From contig NZ_CP144374.1 of the NCBI RefSeq assembly GCF_040451425.1, positions 372,001 to 436,000 of the forward strand: a DNA stretch of 64,000 nt, given 5' to 3'. The notes beneath the pieces were generated by a model. The model saw nothing but the letters and a program-made list of their open reading frames with translations, searched no databases and had not been told where the DNA came from. The stretch is from Thermodesulfovibrio sp. 3462-1. Its GTDB lineage: Bacteria; Nitrospirota; Thermodesulfovibrionia; Thermodesulfovibrionales; Thermodesulfovibrionaceae. The position numbers were made by a program, and so were the translations under genes. Of this stretch, positions 51,742-60,998 are shown piece by piece. Within the stretch, counting starts at the first letter, position 1; each line of letters begins with the position of its first letter.

Positions 51742-52211
51742 CTCAAGAGCAAACCTATTGGCACATTGATAAGTCCTTTTATAAATAAAGCTTTAAAAAG
51801 TTGAAGATTTACACTAAAATTAAAAAAATATATCATAATCGAACTATAGATAACCTCGTCTATTAAGGTAAAAATGAAAATGACCAAAGCTTTGAAAGTT
51901 TCAGTCCAGTGAAAAAAGAGTTGCCTGACCAGGATAATTAATAAAACACCTGTAATTGTTTTAGATATGATTGCAGGACCAACTATTCCTTGAAAAAGAT
52001 CTTCTACTGCCCCAACAGTTACAAAAAATAACACAGGTAAAGTTTCTGAAGGTGCGATTTTTTTTTGTTCTACCTTTGGGAAAAAATAATGTATAACAAA
52101 AAGATAAATCAATAAAAAGGAGAAATTGAAATTTATGTTGCCAATTGTAAAAGCCTGTTCAACAAAAAAGGTAAAAAATATGAATATGAACCATTTAATT
52201 ACAAATTTCAT
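51726..52211 (-). CDS. mreD: rod-shape-determining protein MreD
   Basis: A 161-residue membrane protein with about five helices and little else conserved, as is usual for MreD. Segments AVEDLFQGIVGPAIISKTITGVLL and the final KGLINVPIGLLL fit the family. The assignment rests largely on position between mreC and mrdA with four-base and 16-base overlaps. Confidence 0.88.
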   Translation of the reverse strand: MKFVIKWFIFIFFTFFVEQAFTIGNINFNFSFLLIYLFVIHYFFPKVEQKKIAPSETLPVLFFVTVGAVEDLFQGIVGPAIISKTITGVLLIILVRQLFFHWTETFKALVIFIFTLIDEVIYSSIMIYFFNFSVNLQLFKALFIKGLINVPIGLLLSWRKP

Positions 52212-52969
52212 GTTAAACTTTTGATTATCGCCACTTCTTCGATTTTTGAATCTGACTGATATGGAATAACTTCTATATTTTGGAAAAATCCTTTTTTGCT
52301 AATTTTTTTTACTACTCCCACTTTAATTCCTTCAGGAAAAATGCCATCTGTTCCAGAGGTAATTAATCTGTCTCCAACCATTATATCTTCTTCTAAAGGA
52401 ATATATTTAAGAGCACACAGACTTGTCCCTGTCCCGCTTACTATACCTTCTGAGCGAGTTCTTTCAACTCTAACAGCAACAGAAAAGTTTGGATCAGTCA
52501 GCAAAAGTATTTCTGAAAAATTCGAAGAGGTAAAAATCACCTTTCCTACTAATCCATTTAGTGTTATTGCAGGCATTCCTGTCTTTATCCCGTGGTTAGC
52601 TCCTTTATTTATCCAGATAGTTTTAAGGAATTTATTTGATCCAGCTCGTATTACTTTGGCTATTGTTACGATTTCTTTATTTTTTTCTTTCAGATTTAGT
52701 AGTTCTTTTAGTCTTTGATTTTCTAAAATAAGCTCATTATAAGATTTCTGTTCTAAAGTCATTTGATATAGTTTTTCTTTTAATTTTCTATTTTCTTCTT
52801 TGAGATATAAAATCTCAGAAAAAAAATTTTTTAAAGATTGCACAGGTGAAATGATAGGCGAAAAATCAATTTTACCAAAACTGATTAGCCCCCTAGATTG
52901 GTAGCTTACAAGAAAAAAAGATATTACACATATGCCAATTATAATTAAAGTTGTTGTTTTTTTTATCAT
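52208..52969 (-). CDS. mreC: rod-shape-determining protein MreC
   Basis: MreC connects MreB to the periplasmic wall synthases. The 253 residues show an N-terminal membrane helix (about 7-24), a coiled coil (LYLKEENRKLKEKLYQMTLEQ, 55-90) and the beta-rich MreC core (GMPAITLNGLVGKVIFTSSNFSEILLLTDPNFSVAVRVERTRSEG, in several pieces). It overlaps mreB by one base and mreD by four. Confidence 0.93.
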   Translation of the reverse strand: MIKKTTTLIIIGICVISFFLVSYQSRGLISFGKIDFSPIISPVQSLKNFFSEILYLKEENRKLKEKLYQMTLEQKSYNELILENQRLKELLNLKEKNKEIVTIAKVIRAGSNKFLKTIWINKGANHGIKTGMPAITLNGLVGKVIFTSSNFSEILLLTDPNFSVAVRVERTRSEGIVSGTGTSLCALKYIPLEEDIMVGDRLITSGTDGIFPEGIKVGVVKKISKKGFFQNIEVIPYQSDSKIEEVAIIKSLT

Positions 52970-54003
52970 CAGTTAACATTAAGAGAAACTCTTTTGAGAA
53001 GGTCAAGCTTGTCAAGCATTGCACCGCATCCTTTAACAACAGCCTTTAGCGGATCTTCAGGAATTATCACAGGGACTCCTGTATGTTCTCTTATAAGGAT
53101 ATCTAATCCTCTCAATAAAGCTCCTCCACCAGCCAGAACTATTCCTTTGTCTGCTATATCAGAGGCAAGCTCAGGAGGTGTGTTTTCTAAGGTAACTTTT
53201 ATTGTATCAAGAATAATAGATATAGGCTCCTGTAAAGCTTCTCTGATTTCTTCCTCAGTAACAGTTATTGCTTTTGGAATTCCTGTTATTAAGTCTCTTC
53301 CTTTAATTTCCATTGTTCTGTCAGAATTCATAGGATAAGCACTACCAATATTTATTTTAATTAGTTCAGCAGTTCTTTCTCCTATCATTAAGTTATATTT
53401 TCTTTTGATGTAGGCTATTATTGCTTCATCCATTTTATCTCCCCCGACCTTTACTGCCTTTGAACAGACAATGCCATCAAGAGAAATTACAGCAACATCT
53501 GTGGTTCCACCTCCTATGTCAACTATCATATTGCCAGAAGGTTCACCTACAGGAAGTCCAACTCCTATTGCTGCAGCCATAGGTTCTTCTATAAGATAAA
53601 CTTCTCTGGCACCTGAAGCAATTGCAGCATCTTTAACAGCTCTTTGTTCAACCTGAGTTATACCTGAAGGCACTCCAATTATAATTCTTGGTGAAATAAA
53701 ACATTTTCTATTATGAGCTTTTGTAATAAAATACTTAAGCATTTGTCCTGTTGCGTCAAAATCAGCTATAACGCCATCTTTAAGAGGTTTTATTGTGATA
53801 ATATTGGATGGAGTTTTACCCATCATTTCTTTTGCCTCAGTGCCAACAGCAACCACTTTCTTGCTGTCTCTTCTTACAACAACAACGGAGGGTTCATCGC
53901 ATACAATTCCTCTACCTTTTACATAAACCAGAGTATTTGCTGTTCCGAGGTCAATTGCCAGGTCATTAGAAAATTTTCCTACTATTTTTTGAAGAAACAC
54001 CAT
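52969..54003 (-). CDS. mreB: rod-shape-determining actin homolog MreB
   Basis: MreB forms membrane filaments that direct elongation. The 344 residues carry actin-fold motifs: AIDLGTANTLVYVKGRGIV near residue 15, EEPMAAAIGVGLPVGEPSGNMIVDIGGGTTDVAVISL around 138-175 (in pieces) and GIVLAGGGALLRGLD near 292. CAGGGAGGACA precedes the ATG. It opens the elongasome operon; the 47-bp gap before it holds no clear promoter. Confidence 0.97.
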   Translation of the reverse strand: MVFLQKIVGKFSNDLAIDLGTANTLVYVKGRGIVCDEPSVVVVRRDSKKVVAVGTEAKEMMGKTPSNIITIKPLKDGVIADFDATGQMLKYFITKAHNRKCFISPRIIIGVPSGITQVEQRAVKDAAIASGAREVYLIEEPMAAAIGVGLPVGEPSGNMIVDIGGGTTDVAVISLDGIVCSKAVKVGGDKMDEAIIAYIKRKYNLMIGERTAELIKINIGSAYPMNSDRTMEIKGRDLITGIPKAITVTEEEIREALQEPISIILDTIKVTLENTPPELASDIADKGIVLAGGGALLRGLDILIREHTGVPVIIPEDPLKAVVKGCGAMLDKLDLLKRVSLNVN

Positions 54004-54050
54004 TGTCCTCCCTGATATAGATTTAATTATTATTTTAAAATATTTTAGAT

Positions 54051-54458
54051 TTATTCTTCTATGACTGAAGTTTTAGCCATGTAATCACCTAATCTTTTAG
54101 CATCTGGATCACCGACAATAAGTGTAAATTCAAAGGCAAACAATGCAACGCAAATTATCCAGCCAATAATTGGTATCAGTAAAAAAAATACTGATAAAGC
54201 TAAAGGTAAATTTCTAACTATGGAGTCTCTAAAATCTGCTTTACTCTGTCTGTCTGTGTTAATAACTTTCAGCCTTAAAAATTTTTTTCCAATACTGCAA
54301 CCTTTAAATAAACCATCACTTATTAGTAAATAAAAAATTCCTATAAAAAATCCTCCTTCATGAAAAATTTTCCACAGGGCTGCAATAATCAGTAAGTCAA
54401 TTAACTTAGCAATGCTCCTGAAAAAAATATTACCATGTTTTGATTGATTATTAATCAT
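54051..54458 (-). CDS. RDD-family membrane protein
   Basis: A 135-residue protein with about three membrane helices and RDD-family marks: FFRSIAKLIDLLII near the start (Arg, then Asp in the first helix), LISDGLFKGCSIGKKFLRLKVI in the middle. Members of the family have been linked to transport in only a few cases, so no function is assigned. It lies upstream of mreB on the same strand, 47 bases away, and is divergent from the gene at 54600. Confidence 0.8.
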   Translation of the reverse strand: MINNQSKHGNIFFRSIAKLIDLLIIAALWKIFHEGGFFIGIFYLLISDGLFKGCSIGKKFLRLKVINTDRQSKADFRDSIVRNLPLALSVFFLLIPIIGWIICVALFAFEFTLIVGDPDAKRLGDYMAKTSVIEE

Positions 54459-54599
54459 TTTTATTGTTCTATTTTTATTTTAAATATTCTATAATATATT
54501 AGCACTTGCCTCTTTTTAATATAAACAATTATGATAGGATACAATAAAATTTGTTGATAAAGCAAAATGTGAAAATAGAAATTTACAGAGGAGGGTAAA

Positions 54600-56345
54600 A
54601 TGGGTAATAAAATTGTAAGGGTGAGTTGTTGGTTGAATTTTATTATTTTTTTGTTATTTTTTTATTGTATATCATTAACTCATGCAGAAATTATTGCTAA
54701 ACCAGGAACTTTTGATCATTTTCAGTTTGATGTCCCGGATGTATTGACAGCTGGTAATGAATATAAAATATTTATCATAGCATTTGATGCCTTTGGTAAT
54801 CCTGTTACCATGCCTGCTGAAAGCCTTAAAGAATATAAATTAACTGTAACAGGCTCAGCTATGATATCACCTTCTCAATTTAAGTCAAGTGAAATAACTC
54901 AGTCAGGTCTGGCAATTAGATTTAAGGATGAGAAGGCAGAAGAAGTTGTGATTTCACTTTATGAAATTAATAGTCCTTTCCCCATTATTGAAAAAAAGAT
55001 AAAAATTCTGCCAGCAGAGATATCTAATCTTAATATAAAAGTGCCTGCTTCAGCAAAAGCTGGTAGTGATTTTGAAGTATGGATTTCAGGTAAAGATCGT
55101 TTTGGTAATGTTGTTTGTAAAGATTTTGAACCTAAGGATTTGAATTTATTTTTTAAGGGTGATGTGTCTCCTCAGATAAAAGAAATTCAGTATATACCTG
55201 AAAGCTGTAATGTGAGAGTAAAACTTTTTTCAGAAAAAATTGGAATTTTCCAAATTGAAGCAGATTTATTGAATAAAAAAATCACAGGTAAAAGTGAAAA
55301 AATAGAGATTTTAAATGGTCCTGTAAATTCTTTTATTGTTAATGCACCTGAAAGCGCTGTTGTTAATGAACCTTTTGATATAACCATATTGGCTATTGAT
55401 AAATTCAATAATTTTGTTAAAGATTTTGCAACACAAAAAGAAAAAATAATAATAGAAGCACAAGGCAAAGGTTATATCTTCCCTTCTGAGTTATCATCTT
55501 ATGCCTTTTCAGATGGAAAAGCTAAAATTAGCCTTCGCTATGATAGAGCTGAGGATATAAAAATAGTAGTTAAAGTTGCCAATGACAGTTCAATAAGAGG
55601 AGAAAGTGGTGTTGTAAAAATTGTTCCACCGAAAGTAAAAAGATTTGAAATCATATCACCTGAGACAATTATTGCAGGGCAGAAATTCAAAATAAAAATT
55701 ATTGCTTATAATCATCTTGACAAAGTTATGTCCAATTACAATTTGTATGGCAGTACAGTTATATTAAAATCATCAGGTTCAGGTACTCTTACTCCTAATA
55801 AAGTTCCTCCATCAGAATTTATTAATGGAGTTGCTACTGTTGAAGTGATGTATGATAGGGCAGAAAAATTTAATATCTTTGCAACAACAGAAGAAAAAGA
55901 GATTCCTTCAAGGGAAATTAAAATTGCTGAAGAAAAGAAAATAGAAAAACCAAAGAAAAAAATAGTTGAAAAAAGAGAAGTAAAAAAAGCAAAAACTAAA
56001 AAAAGAATTGTCAGTAAAGATCAGATTTTAGAACTTAAAAATATCTCTCTTGTTGAAACAAAAAATAGTTCCTCCATCACTCTTTTTATACCAAATGTGG
56101 ATAAATACGGTGGATATTATCCAAAAACAAAAAAAGAAGGAAAAATTATGTCAGTTTCATTAGAAGTTTATCCTGTTAAAAATAAGTTAGAAGCACCGAT
56201 AAAAATTGAATCAGATTTTATAAAGGAAGTTTCTTTATCTGAAAAAGAAAACAAAATTATACTCAATATAACCCTTAAAAAGCCTCTTAAATATCGTATT
56301 ACAAAGAAAAAAGATGAACTTCTTGTAGAGTTTAGGAGACCTTAA
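54600..56345 (+). CDS. secreted protein with Ig-like repeats and AMIN-like C-terminus
   Basis: A signal peptide of about 29 residues (IIFLLFFYCISLTHAE) leads into four repeats of about 100 residues with a shared pattern: a Phe-x-Ile start, hydrophobic-Pro-Glu, AG or similar, then a strand with D-x-F/N-x-G-N (FDAFGNPVT, KDRFGNVVC, IDKFNNFVK, YNHLDKVMS) and a YDRAE-type end. A Lys/Glu-rich linker (about 440-472) precedes a C-terminal domain of about 100 residues resembling AMIN (peptidoglycan- or secretin-associated). It likely sits in the periplasm. It overlaps ftsY by one base; GAGGAGGG precedes the ATG. I do not recognise a named family. Confidence 0.75.
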   Translation: MGNKIVRVSCWLNFIIFLLFFYCISLTHAEIIAKPGTFDHFQFDVPDVLTAGNEYKIFIIAFDAFGNPVTMPAESLKEYKLTVTGSAMISPSQFKSSEITQSGLAIRFKDEKAEEVVISLYEINSPFPIIEKKIKILPAEISNLNIKVPASAKAGSDFEVWISGKDRFGNVVCKDFEPKDLNLFFKGDVSPQIKEIQYIPESCNVRVKLFSEKIGIFQIEADLLNKKITGKSEKIEILNGPVNSFIVNAPESAVVNEPFDITILAIDKFNNFVKDFATQKEKIIIEAQGKGYIFPSELSSYAFSDGKAKISLRYDRAEDIKIVVKVANDSSIRGESGVVKIVPPKVKRFEIISPETIIAGQKFKIKIIAYNHLDKVMSNYNLYGSTVILKSSGSGTLTPNKVPPSEFINGVATVEVMYDRAEKFNIFATTEEKEIPSREIKIAEEKKIEKPKKKIVEKREVKKAKTKKRIVSKDQILELKNISLVETKNSSSITLFIPNVDKYGGYYPKTKKEGKIMSVSLEVYPVKNKLEAPIKIESDFIKEVSLSEKENKIILNITLKKPLKYRITKKKDELLVEFRRP

Positions 56346-57250
56346 TGGGTTTATTTGACAAACTCAAGGAAAAATTAAGCAAGACAAAGCAACATATTGT
56401 TGAAAAAATTGAGGCTGTTGTTCCAGTAGGTAAAAAAATTGATGAAACAACAATAGAAGAAATAGAGGAGATTTTAATATCCTCTGATGTTGGTATACAG
56501 GCAACAGAACAAATTACATCTATTCTAAGAAAAAAAGTAAAAGAAGGAGCATTAAAAGACTACAGCGATCTCAAATCTCTACTTAAAAATGAGCTTTATA
56601 AAATTCTTGAAAACGGAACCAGTCTAAATTTATCCTCAAAACCTGCAGTAATCATGGTTGTTGGAGTAAATGGAGTTGGAAAAACTACAACTATTGGGAA
56701 GCTGGGTTATAAATTCATAAGTGAAGGTAAATCTGTTGTTTTTGCTGCTGCAGATACCTTTAGAGCTGCAGCTATACAACAGCTTGAAATATGGGCAAAC
56801 AGAGTAGGAGCTGATATTGTCAAACATAAAAGTGGTGCAGACCCAGCTGCTGTTGTTTTTGATGCAGTGCAGCATGCCAGAGCAAAAAAAAAGGACATAG
56901 TGATTATAGATACAGCAGGAAGACTTCATACAAAGCAACCATTAATGGAAGAGTTAAAAAAAATCAACAGAGTTATAAAAAAATCAATTCCTGAAGCACC
57001 CCATGAAATTTTGCTCATATTAGATGCTACAACAGGGCAGAATGCTATTAAACAGGCTCAACTTTTTAATGAAGCTATAGGATTAACAGGAGTTGTAGTA
57101 ACAAAACTTGATGGAACAGCAAAAGGTGGCGTTATTTTCGCAATAAAGAAGGAAATAGGCATTCCTGTTAAATTAATCGGTATAGGCGAAGGAATTGATG
57201 ATTTAAAGGAGTTTAACCCTAAAGAGTTTGTTGAAGCTTTGTTTGATTAA
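56345..57250 (+). CDS. ftsY: signal recognition particle receptor FtsY
   Basis: FtsY receives ribosome-SRP complexes at the membrane. The 301-residue protein consists of the N and G domains only; the long acidic A domain of enterobacterial FtsY is missing, as in many bacteria. GTPase motifs are GVNGVGKTTTIGKLG (near residue 103), DTFRAAAIQQLEIW, IDTAGRLHTKQPLMEEL, TKLDGTAKGG and a final GIGEGIDDLKEFNPKEFVEALF. Its stop is one base from the 3' end of a convergent tRNA gene. Confidence 0.97.
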   Translation: MGLFDKLKEKLSKTKQHIVEKIEAVVPVGKKIDETTIEEIEEILISSDVGIQATEQITSILRKKVKEGALKDYSDLKSLLKNELYKILENGTSLNLSSKPAVIMVVGVNGVGKTTTIGKLGYKFISEGKSVVFAAADTFRAAAIQQLEIWANRVGADIVKHKSGADPAAVVFDAVQHARAKKKDIVIIDTAGRLHTKQPLMEELKKINRVIKKSIPEAPHEILLILDATTGQNAIKQAQLFNEAIGLTGVVVTKLDGTAKGGVIFAIKKEIGIPVKLIGIGEGIDDLKEFNPKEFVEALFD

Positions 57251-57251
57251 A

Positions 57252-57325
<74 letters not shown>

Positions 57326-57333
57326 ATAATTTT

Positions 57334-57363
57334 AATATACCTTAAATAAACATGGTTTGTCAA
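57334..57363 (-). promoter_or_regulatory. sigma-70 promoter of the tRNA-fMet gene
   Basis: On the minus strand TTGACA (complement at 57358-57363) and TATATT (complement at 57334-57339) are 18 bases apart and end eight bases before the first base of the tRNA. The -35 box directly abuts or overlaps the 5' end of rdgB on the other strand, which constrains both. Confidence 0.75.
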
Positions 57364-57963
57364 ATGCAGATTGTAATTGCTTCAAGAAATAAAAAAAAGA
57401 CAGAAGAGTTAGGGAGAATTCTTAAAGATCTTAATATAGAACTTCTTTCAATTAACGATTTTCCAGAACTTGAAGAAGTTGTAGAAGATGGACTAACTTT
57501 TCAGGAAAACGCTTTAAAAAAAGCACGATATGTATGCCAGAAAACAGGCTTGCCTGCTTTGGCTGATGATTCAGGTCTTGTGGTTGATGCATTAGGAGGT
57601 GCTCCAGGAGTAAGGTCAGCGAGATATGCAGGAGAAAATGCAACTGATGAGGATAATATTAAAAAACTTTTAAAAGAATTAGAAGGAATTCCTCTGGAAG
57701 AAAGGACTGCTCAATTTGTATGTTGCATTGCTCTGGTTTTTCCGAATTCAAAAGAATATTTATTTTGGGGTTATGTGAAAGGTAAAATTACAGAGACTCC
57801 AAAAGGAAGCTATGGTTTTGGATACGATCCCGTTTTCATACCTGAAGGCAGTTCAGTAACTTTTGCTCAGATGTTACCTCATGAAAAGGACAAAATAAGT
57901 CATCGCAAAGAGGCACTTGACAAATTAATAGAATTTTTGATAAAACTAACGACAAATTTATAA
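57364..57963 (+). CDS. rdgB: XTP/dITP pyrophosphatase RdgB
   Basis: RdgB (HAM1 family) hydrolyses deaminated purine triphosphates and keeps them out of DNA. Motifs: [18 protein letters not shown] at the start, [24 protein letters not shown] (near residue 65), [10 protein letters not shown] and [17 protein letters not shown] place the start at ATG 57364, where the family normally begins; an upstream in-frame ATG at 57352 adds MVCQ. No clear SD precedes either. The tRNA promoter covers the region before this ATG. About 199 residues, a normal length. Confidence 0.94.
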   Translation: MQIVIASRNKKKTEELGRILKDLNIELLSINDFPELEEVVEDGLTFQENALKKARYVCQKTGLPALADDSGLVVDALGGAPGVRSARYAGENATDEDNIKKLLKELEGIPLEERTAQFVCCIALVFPNSKEYLFWGYVKGKITETPKGSYGFGYDPVFIPEGSSVTFAQMLPHEKDKISHRKEALDKLIEFLIKLTTNL

Positions 57964-57995
57964 GGAAAACTTATTGCAAAATTATAAAATTTAAG

Positions 57996-58024
57996 TTGCT
58001 TTTTAAGCAATAATAGGTTAAATT
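57996..58024 (+). promoter_or_regulatory. candidate sigma-70 promoter of the adk-sat-apr operon
   Basis: TTGCTT at 57996-58001 and TAAATT at 58019-58024 are 17 bases apart, 40 bases before the adk GTG. The -35 forms half of a short dyad, TTGCTT-TTT-AAGCAA (57996-58010), that sits within a wider pair TTATTGC (57971-57977) and GCAATAA (58007-58013). The dyads could be operator sites. This is the only gap of any size upstream of the sulfate-reduction genes. Confidence 0.5.
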
Positions 58025-58064
58025 ATAAACCAAAAGTTAATTTTAATCTCAAAAGGAGGAAAAA

Positions 58065-58715
<651 letters not shown>

Positions 58716-58727
58716 GGAGGGAAAGGT

Positions 58728-60113
58728 ATGCCAGATGTAAGAATTAAAACACTGCCACCGCCACATGGTGGAAAACTTGTGGAGAGAGTTGTTCGTGACC
58801 CTGAGATGGCAAGAAAACTAATGGAGAAGTGCTCTGCAGTTTATGACATTAAGCCAACCCTTTTTAAGGGCAATCCTGTAAGAAATGTTTACAGGGAAAT
58901 AATGTCTGTATGTTATGGATTTTTCAGCCCTGTTGAAGGCTCAATGACAAAGGCTGACTTGGAAAGTGTTCTTGAAAAGAGAAGACTTACCAGCGGTTGG
59001 GTTTTCCCCTATCCAATTCTTTTTGACATTTCAGAGGAAGACTTTAAAAAGCTTAAAGTTGGACCAGGTGATTGGCTTCTCTTGAGACTTAAGGGAGAAC
59101 CCTTTGCAATTCTTGAAATTGAAGAAGTTTATGAAATCGTGCCAGGTGATGTTGCTGTAAGAACCTTTGGAACACCTGAGAAAAATCCTGAGGTTGTAAA
59201 ATTTCCCTTTGACCAGAAGCACACTGGGTATAATATTTACTGCTCATTAAATCCTATTATTCTTGCTGGAAAATACACAATAATAAATGAACCAAAAATC
59301 AGACCACCATTTGACAGATTCTGGTATCCACCAAAGAGAGCAAGAGAAGAGTTTGAGAAAAGGGGATGGACCACTGTTATAGCACATCAGACAAGAAATG
59401 TCCCCCATACAGGTCATGAAGCATTGATGAAAAATGCAGCATATATCGGTGATATAGAACCTTCTCATGGTATTGTTGTCAATGCAATAGTTGGTGCAAA
59501 AAGAATTGGAGATTTTCCTGATGAAGCAATCGTTGAAGGCCATGAAATGATTCATCTTGCTGGCTATATTAAACCTGAGCGTCATCTTGTAACCTTTACA
59601 CTATGGGATATGAGATATGGAAATCCAATTGAATCTCTCATTCATGCAGTAATCAGACAGAATATGGGAATTTCCTTCCATATGTTTGGAAGAGACCATG
59701 CTGCATTGGGTGAGTATTATGATATTTACGCAACTCAAATTCTATGGTCTAAAGGTATTCCAAGCTTTGGTTTTGATGCTCCACCATATGCAGTGGAAGG
59801 TGGATTTTATATAAGGCCTCAGAACATTGCAGAATTCTGGTATTGTCCAAAATGCCTTGAATTTGCATATTCTGGTAATTGTAATCATAAGGGTATATAC
59901 TCAAGATACTCTGGAAGCTTTATCAGAGGACTTATAAACGAAGGCGTAACACCACCACCACAGATTTATAGACCTGAAGTTTACAAGGTTGTTGTAAAAT
60001 GGTGGCAGAAATTTGGATATCCATTTAATAATGAGAAGTATCTAAAAGAGAGGGAAGAAAGACTTGAGGTTGATCTCCCTCATATGGAACTCCCAGCTCA
60101 CTTAAAAAAATAA
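58728..60113 (+). CDS. sat: dissimilatory sulfate adenylyltransferase Sat
   Basis: Sat activates sulfate with ATP to adenosine phosphosulfate plus pyrophosphate, the first step of dissimilatory sulfate reduction. The 461-residue protein has the ATP-binding HQTRNVPHTGHEALMK (QxRNxxHxxH type), MFGRDHAALGEYYD, and late CPKCLEFAYSGNCNH, a zinc-like Cys cluster seen in bacterial and archaeal homologs. AAGGAGGG precedes the ATG. It is the homo-oligomeric type, not the CysDN type. Confidence 0.96.
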   Translation: MPDVRIKTLPPPHGGKLVERVVRDPEMARKLMEKCSAVYDIKPTLFKGNPVRNVYREIMSVCYGFFSPVEGSMTKADLESVLEKRRLTSGWVFPYPILFDISEEDFKKLKVGPGDWLLLRLKGEPFAILEIEEVYEIVPGDVAVRTFGTPEKNPEVVKFPFDQKHTGYNIYCSLNPIILAGKYTIINEPKIRPPFDRFWYPPKRAREEFEKRGWTTVIAHQTRNVPHTGHEALMKNAAYIGDIEPSHGIVVNAIVGAKRIGDFPDEAIVEGHEMIHLAGYIKPERHLVTFTLWDMRYGNPIESLIHAVIRQNMGISFHMFGRDHAALGEYYDIYATQILWSKGIPSFGFDAPPYAVEGGFYIRPQNIAEFWYCPKCLEFAYSGNCNHKGIYSRYSGSFIRGLINEGVTPPPQIYRPEVYKVVVKWWQKFGYPFNNEKYLKEREERLEVDLPHMELPAHLKK

Positions 60114-60125
60114 AGGAGGTGAAAG

Positions 60126-60527
60126 ATGGCTAAGTATTTTGGCGTAATAATTGATGAAAAAAGATTGGCAGCTATAAAGGGAACTCCCTTAGAGGAAAAA
60201 GTTGAGCCAATTTTTGGTGGAGCATTAAAGCGTCTTGTGATTGAGGTTTCTGATGAACTCGGGCAGAAAGTTATTGAGCAGTTTTCAAAAGCAAGATTTG
60301 ATGCAAGAGGATTTATTGAAGAGACTCCTGCTGCATTCAAAAGATTAGTATTTAAGAAAATTGTAGAGAAAAAATCTTTGGGTCCAGAGGTAATAGAGGC
60401 TGCTGTTGCTGAGATCCCTTCAATTAAAGAAGAAATTGCAAAAGAAGACAGAGAGCTTCCAGTTCCCGATATTGACATAAGTGATATACTGGAACTACAA
60501 AAGAATCCAGTACAAAAACCAGCATAA
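60126..60527 (+). CDS. conserved hypothetical protein between sat and aprB
   Basis: A 133-residue soluble protein starting AKYFGVIIDEKRLAAIKG with a helical middle (SDELGQKVIEQFSKARFDARGFIEE, split) and an acidic C-terminal part (DRELPVPDIDISDIL). No Cys, membrane helix or signal peptide is seen. It lies 12 bases after sat behind AAAGGAGG and 24 before aprB, so it belongs to the operon. A small ORF between sat and aprBA is also known from Archaeoglobus; whether the two are homologous I cannot tell. A helper role for Sat or APS reductase is only inference. Confidence 0.8.
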   Translation: MAKYFGVIIDEKRLAAIKGTPLEEKVEPIFGGALKRLVIEVSDELGQKVIEQFSKARFDARGFIEETPAAFKRLVFKKIVEKKSLGPEVIEAAVAEIPSIKEEIAKEDRELPVPDIDISDILELQKNPVQKPA

Positions 60528-60551
60528 TAAAACAAAAAAGGAGGTTAAGCT

Positions 60552-60980
60552 ATGCCAAGTTTTGTAATTCAAGAGAAGTGTGATGGTTGTAAAGCACAGG
60601 ACAAAACTGCATGTCAGTACATTTGTCCTAATGACCTTATGGTTTTGGACAGAGAGAAGATGAAGGCTTACAATCAGGAGCCTGACCAGTGCTGGGAGTG
60701 CTACAACTGCGTAAAGATTTGCCCTCAGCAGGCAATTGAAATAAGAGGTTATGCAGACTTTTGTCCTCTCGGTGCAAGCGTTATTCCAATGAGAGGTCAG
60801 GACGCAATTATGTGGACAATTAAATTTAGAAATGGCTCTATTAAAAGATTCAAATTCCCGATCAGACTTACACCAGAGGGTTATTGGAATGCTGACAATA
60901 TCTATGCAGGACTTCCTGAGCCTGATTATTCAAAAATTAAACAACCTGGCTACTTTAATTATGAAGCCAGAAAAGAATAA
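60552..60980 (+). CDS. aprB: adenylylsulfate reductase beta subunit AprB
   Basis: AprB carries two 4Fe-4S clusters that pass electrons to AprA. The 142 residues have the family's unusual ferredoxin spacing CDGCKAQDKTACQYICPNDL (near residue 9-28) and CWECYNCVKICPQQAI (47-62), followed by the tail (FKFPIRLTPEGYWNADN) that wraps around AprA. AAAGGAGG precedes the ATG. It is 18 bases before aprA. Confidence 0.97.
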   Translation: MPSFVIQEKCDGCKAQDKTACQYICPNDLMVLDREKMKAYNQEPDQCWECYNCVKICPQQAIEIRGYADFCPLGASVIPMRGQDAIMWTIKFRNGSIKRFKFPIRLTPEGYWNADNIYAGLPEPDYSKIKQPGYFNYEARKE

Positions 60981-60998
60981 CTAAAAAGGAGGGATAAC

